From positions 22,135-86,134 of the forward strand of contig BJHF01000005.1 in the NCBI GenBank assembly GCA_014191855.1: a stretch of 64,000 nucleotides of DNA. Reading direction: 5' to 3'. The DNA comes from Deltaproteobacteria bacterium. GTDB lineage: Bacteria > Myxococcota_A > UBA796 > SXON01. Position 1 is the stretch's first letter, and the number at the start of each line of letters is the position of its first letter. The translations under genes were made by a program, and so were the position numbers. Below, piece by piece: positions 63,169 through 64,000 of this stretch. Below the pieces are notes generated by a model. The model was not told where the DNA came from. It saw only the letters and a list, made by a program, of their open reading frames with translations, and did no database searches.

Positions 63169-64000
63169 GCAGCGCCTCGAAGCTCCCCGCGGCGTGGGCC
63201 CGGGCCGCCAACTCCGCGTGGATCCCGGCCACCAAACCTGGTCCCTCGAACACCAGCGCCGTGTAGATCTGCACGGCGGCGCAGCCCATCCTCAGGTAGT
63301 CGAGCGCGTCCTCTGCCGTCGTTACCCCGCCGACGCCGATCACGGGCAGGCTTCCCGCCGCGGCGTCCAGCACCACCTGAATCCGCGATTTGGCCAGGGG
63401 CCGCAAGGGAATCCCCGAGAGCCCGCCGTACTGGTCGAGGCGCCCGGTCGTGCCCGGTCGGGTGGTCGTCGTGTTCGTGGCGATGATGCCCGCGCAGCCG
63501 GTAGCGAGCGCCACGCCGACCGCCTCCGCGAGCGCGTCGTCTTCCAGGTCGGGCGCGATCTTCAGGAATACCGGCGTTCGCCCAGCGGCGGGCACCACGG
63601 CGTCGAGCAGGTGCGCCAAAGGCTCCTTGTCCTGCAGCTCACGCAGCCCCGGAGTGTTGGGCGAAGACACGTTCACCACAAAGTAGTCGGCTTTCTCGCG
63701 GAGCGCGCCGACGCTGTTGAGGTAGTCGCCCACGGCCTCTTCGTTGGGCGTCACCTTCGATTTGCCGAGGTTCGCGCCGACCGGAACCGAGGGCCAACCG
63801 CCCCCTTCGCGGAGCCGGGCCAGGCGGGCTGACAGCGATACCGCGCCCGCGTTGTTGAAGCCCATTCGGTTGATGAGGCCCCCCTCGTCCACGAGGCGGA
63901 ACAGACGCGGCCGGGGGTTGCCCGGCTGCGCCTGCGCGGTAACGGTGCCGACCTCGATCGCCCCAAAACCCAGGGCCGCCCAGGCGGGGATGCCATCCCC
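63143..64000 (-). CDS. pyrD: Dihydroorotate dehydrogenase, class 2 (N-terminus outside the window)
   Basis: Quinone-linked oxidation of dihydroorotate to orotate in pyrimidine synthesis. 285 C-terminal residues are present; the 5' end continues beyond 64000. FGAIEVGTVTAQAQPGNPRP, NRMGFNNAG, NVSSPNTPGLRELQ (class 2 pattern), KIAPDLEDDALAEAV, TNTTTTRP and GVGGVTTAEDALDYL are all intact. Nothing suggests a break inside the visible part. Confidence 0.95.
   Translation of the reverse strand, partial: GDGIPAWAALGFGAIEVGTVTAQAQPGNPRPRLFRLVDEGGLINRMGFNNAGAVSLSARLARLREGGGWPSVPVGANLGKSKVTPNEEAVGDYLNSVGALREKADYFVVNVSSPNTPGLRELQDKEPLAHLLDAVVPAAGRTPVFLKIAPDLEDDALAEAVGVALATGCAGIIATNTTTTRPGTTGRLDQYGGLSGIPLRPLAKSRIQVVLDAAAGSLPVIGVGGVTTAEDALDYLRMGCAAVQIYTALVFEGPGLVAGIHAELAARAHAAGSFEALLSEAPPRA

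Overview
This is a GC-rich chromosomal window from a Gram-negative bacterium. The lipid A enzyme LpxD and several lipobox-bearing lipoproteins indicate an outer membrane. The Asp-rich MopE-type lipoproteins with D-x-D-x-D-G repeats and the FHA/TPR membrane proteins are most typical of Myxococcota and relatives (former Deltaproteobacteria). That placement is an inference from family content, not a search result.

Region 1 (1-32330, all + strand) is an almost unbroken transcription and translation superlocus: tuf, secE, nusG, rplKAJL, rpoBC, rpsL, rpsG, fusA, a second identical tuf, then the S10, spc and alpha operons through rpsJ, secY, adk, map, rpoA and rplQ. The order is canonical, with clear omissions: no rpmG or tRNA-Trp before secE, no rplC between rpsJ and rplD, no infA between map and rpmJ, no rpsD between rpsK and rpoA. 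RpoC carries a net insertion of about 204 residues after the catalytic aspartate loop. A terminator-like hairpin lies between rpoB and rpoC.

Region 2 (32353-39700) begins at a bidirectional terminator. It holds a large MopE/FG-GAP lipoprotein, lpxD, a PAP2-type membrane protein and a Nudix hydrolase (all -), then a second MopE-type lipoprotein and uvrB (both +).

Region 3 (39733-43400, - strand) is a compact mixed RNA/protein unit, read as tadA, tRNA-Ser(CGA), tRNA-Ser(GGA), SRP RNA, dnaX, ybaB, recR. The tau C-terminal domain of dnaX is in the -1 frame relative to the N-terminal ORF, so the gene is either recoded, split or damaged by an indel.

Region 4 (43472-52440) contains a small redox-disulfide protein, an alpha/beta-hydrolase-like protein that has lost its catalytic Ser and His, an ECF sigma/anti-sigma pair whose anti-sigma lacks zinc ligands, a pentapeptide-repeat protein overlapping gshB, a Ycf46-type AAA ATPase coupled to gpsA, and gapA-pgk.

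Region 5 (52412-64000) is the least familiar part: a lipoprotein coupled to a membrane-anchored SRPBCC protein, a tiny MopE-type lipoprotein, plsB with a small membrane protein, and then a divergent cluster of a TolQ-like small membrane protein, two membrane-anchored FHA/TPR proteins and a HEAT-like lipoprotein. That cluster is the best candidate here for an undescribed system. The window ends inside pyrD. No CRISPR array, insertion sequence or prophage gene was seen, and no stretch over about 300 bases lacks a gene.
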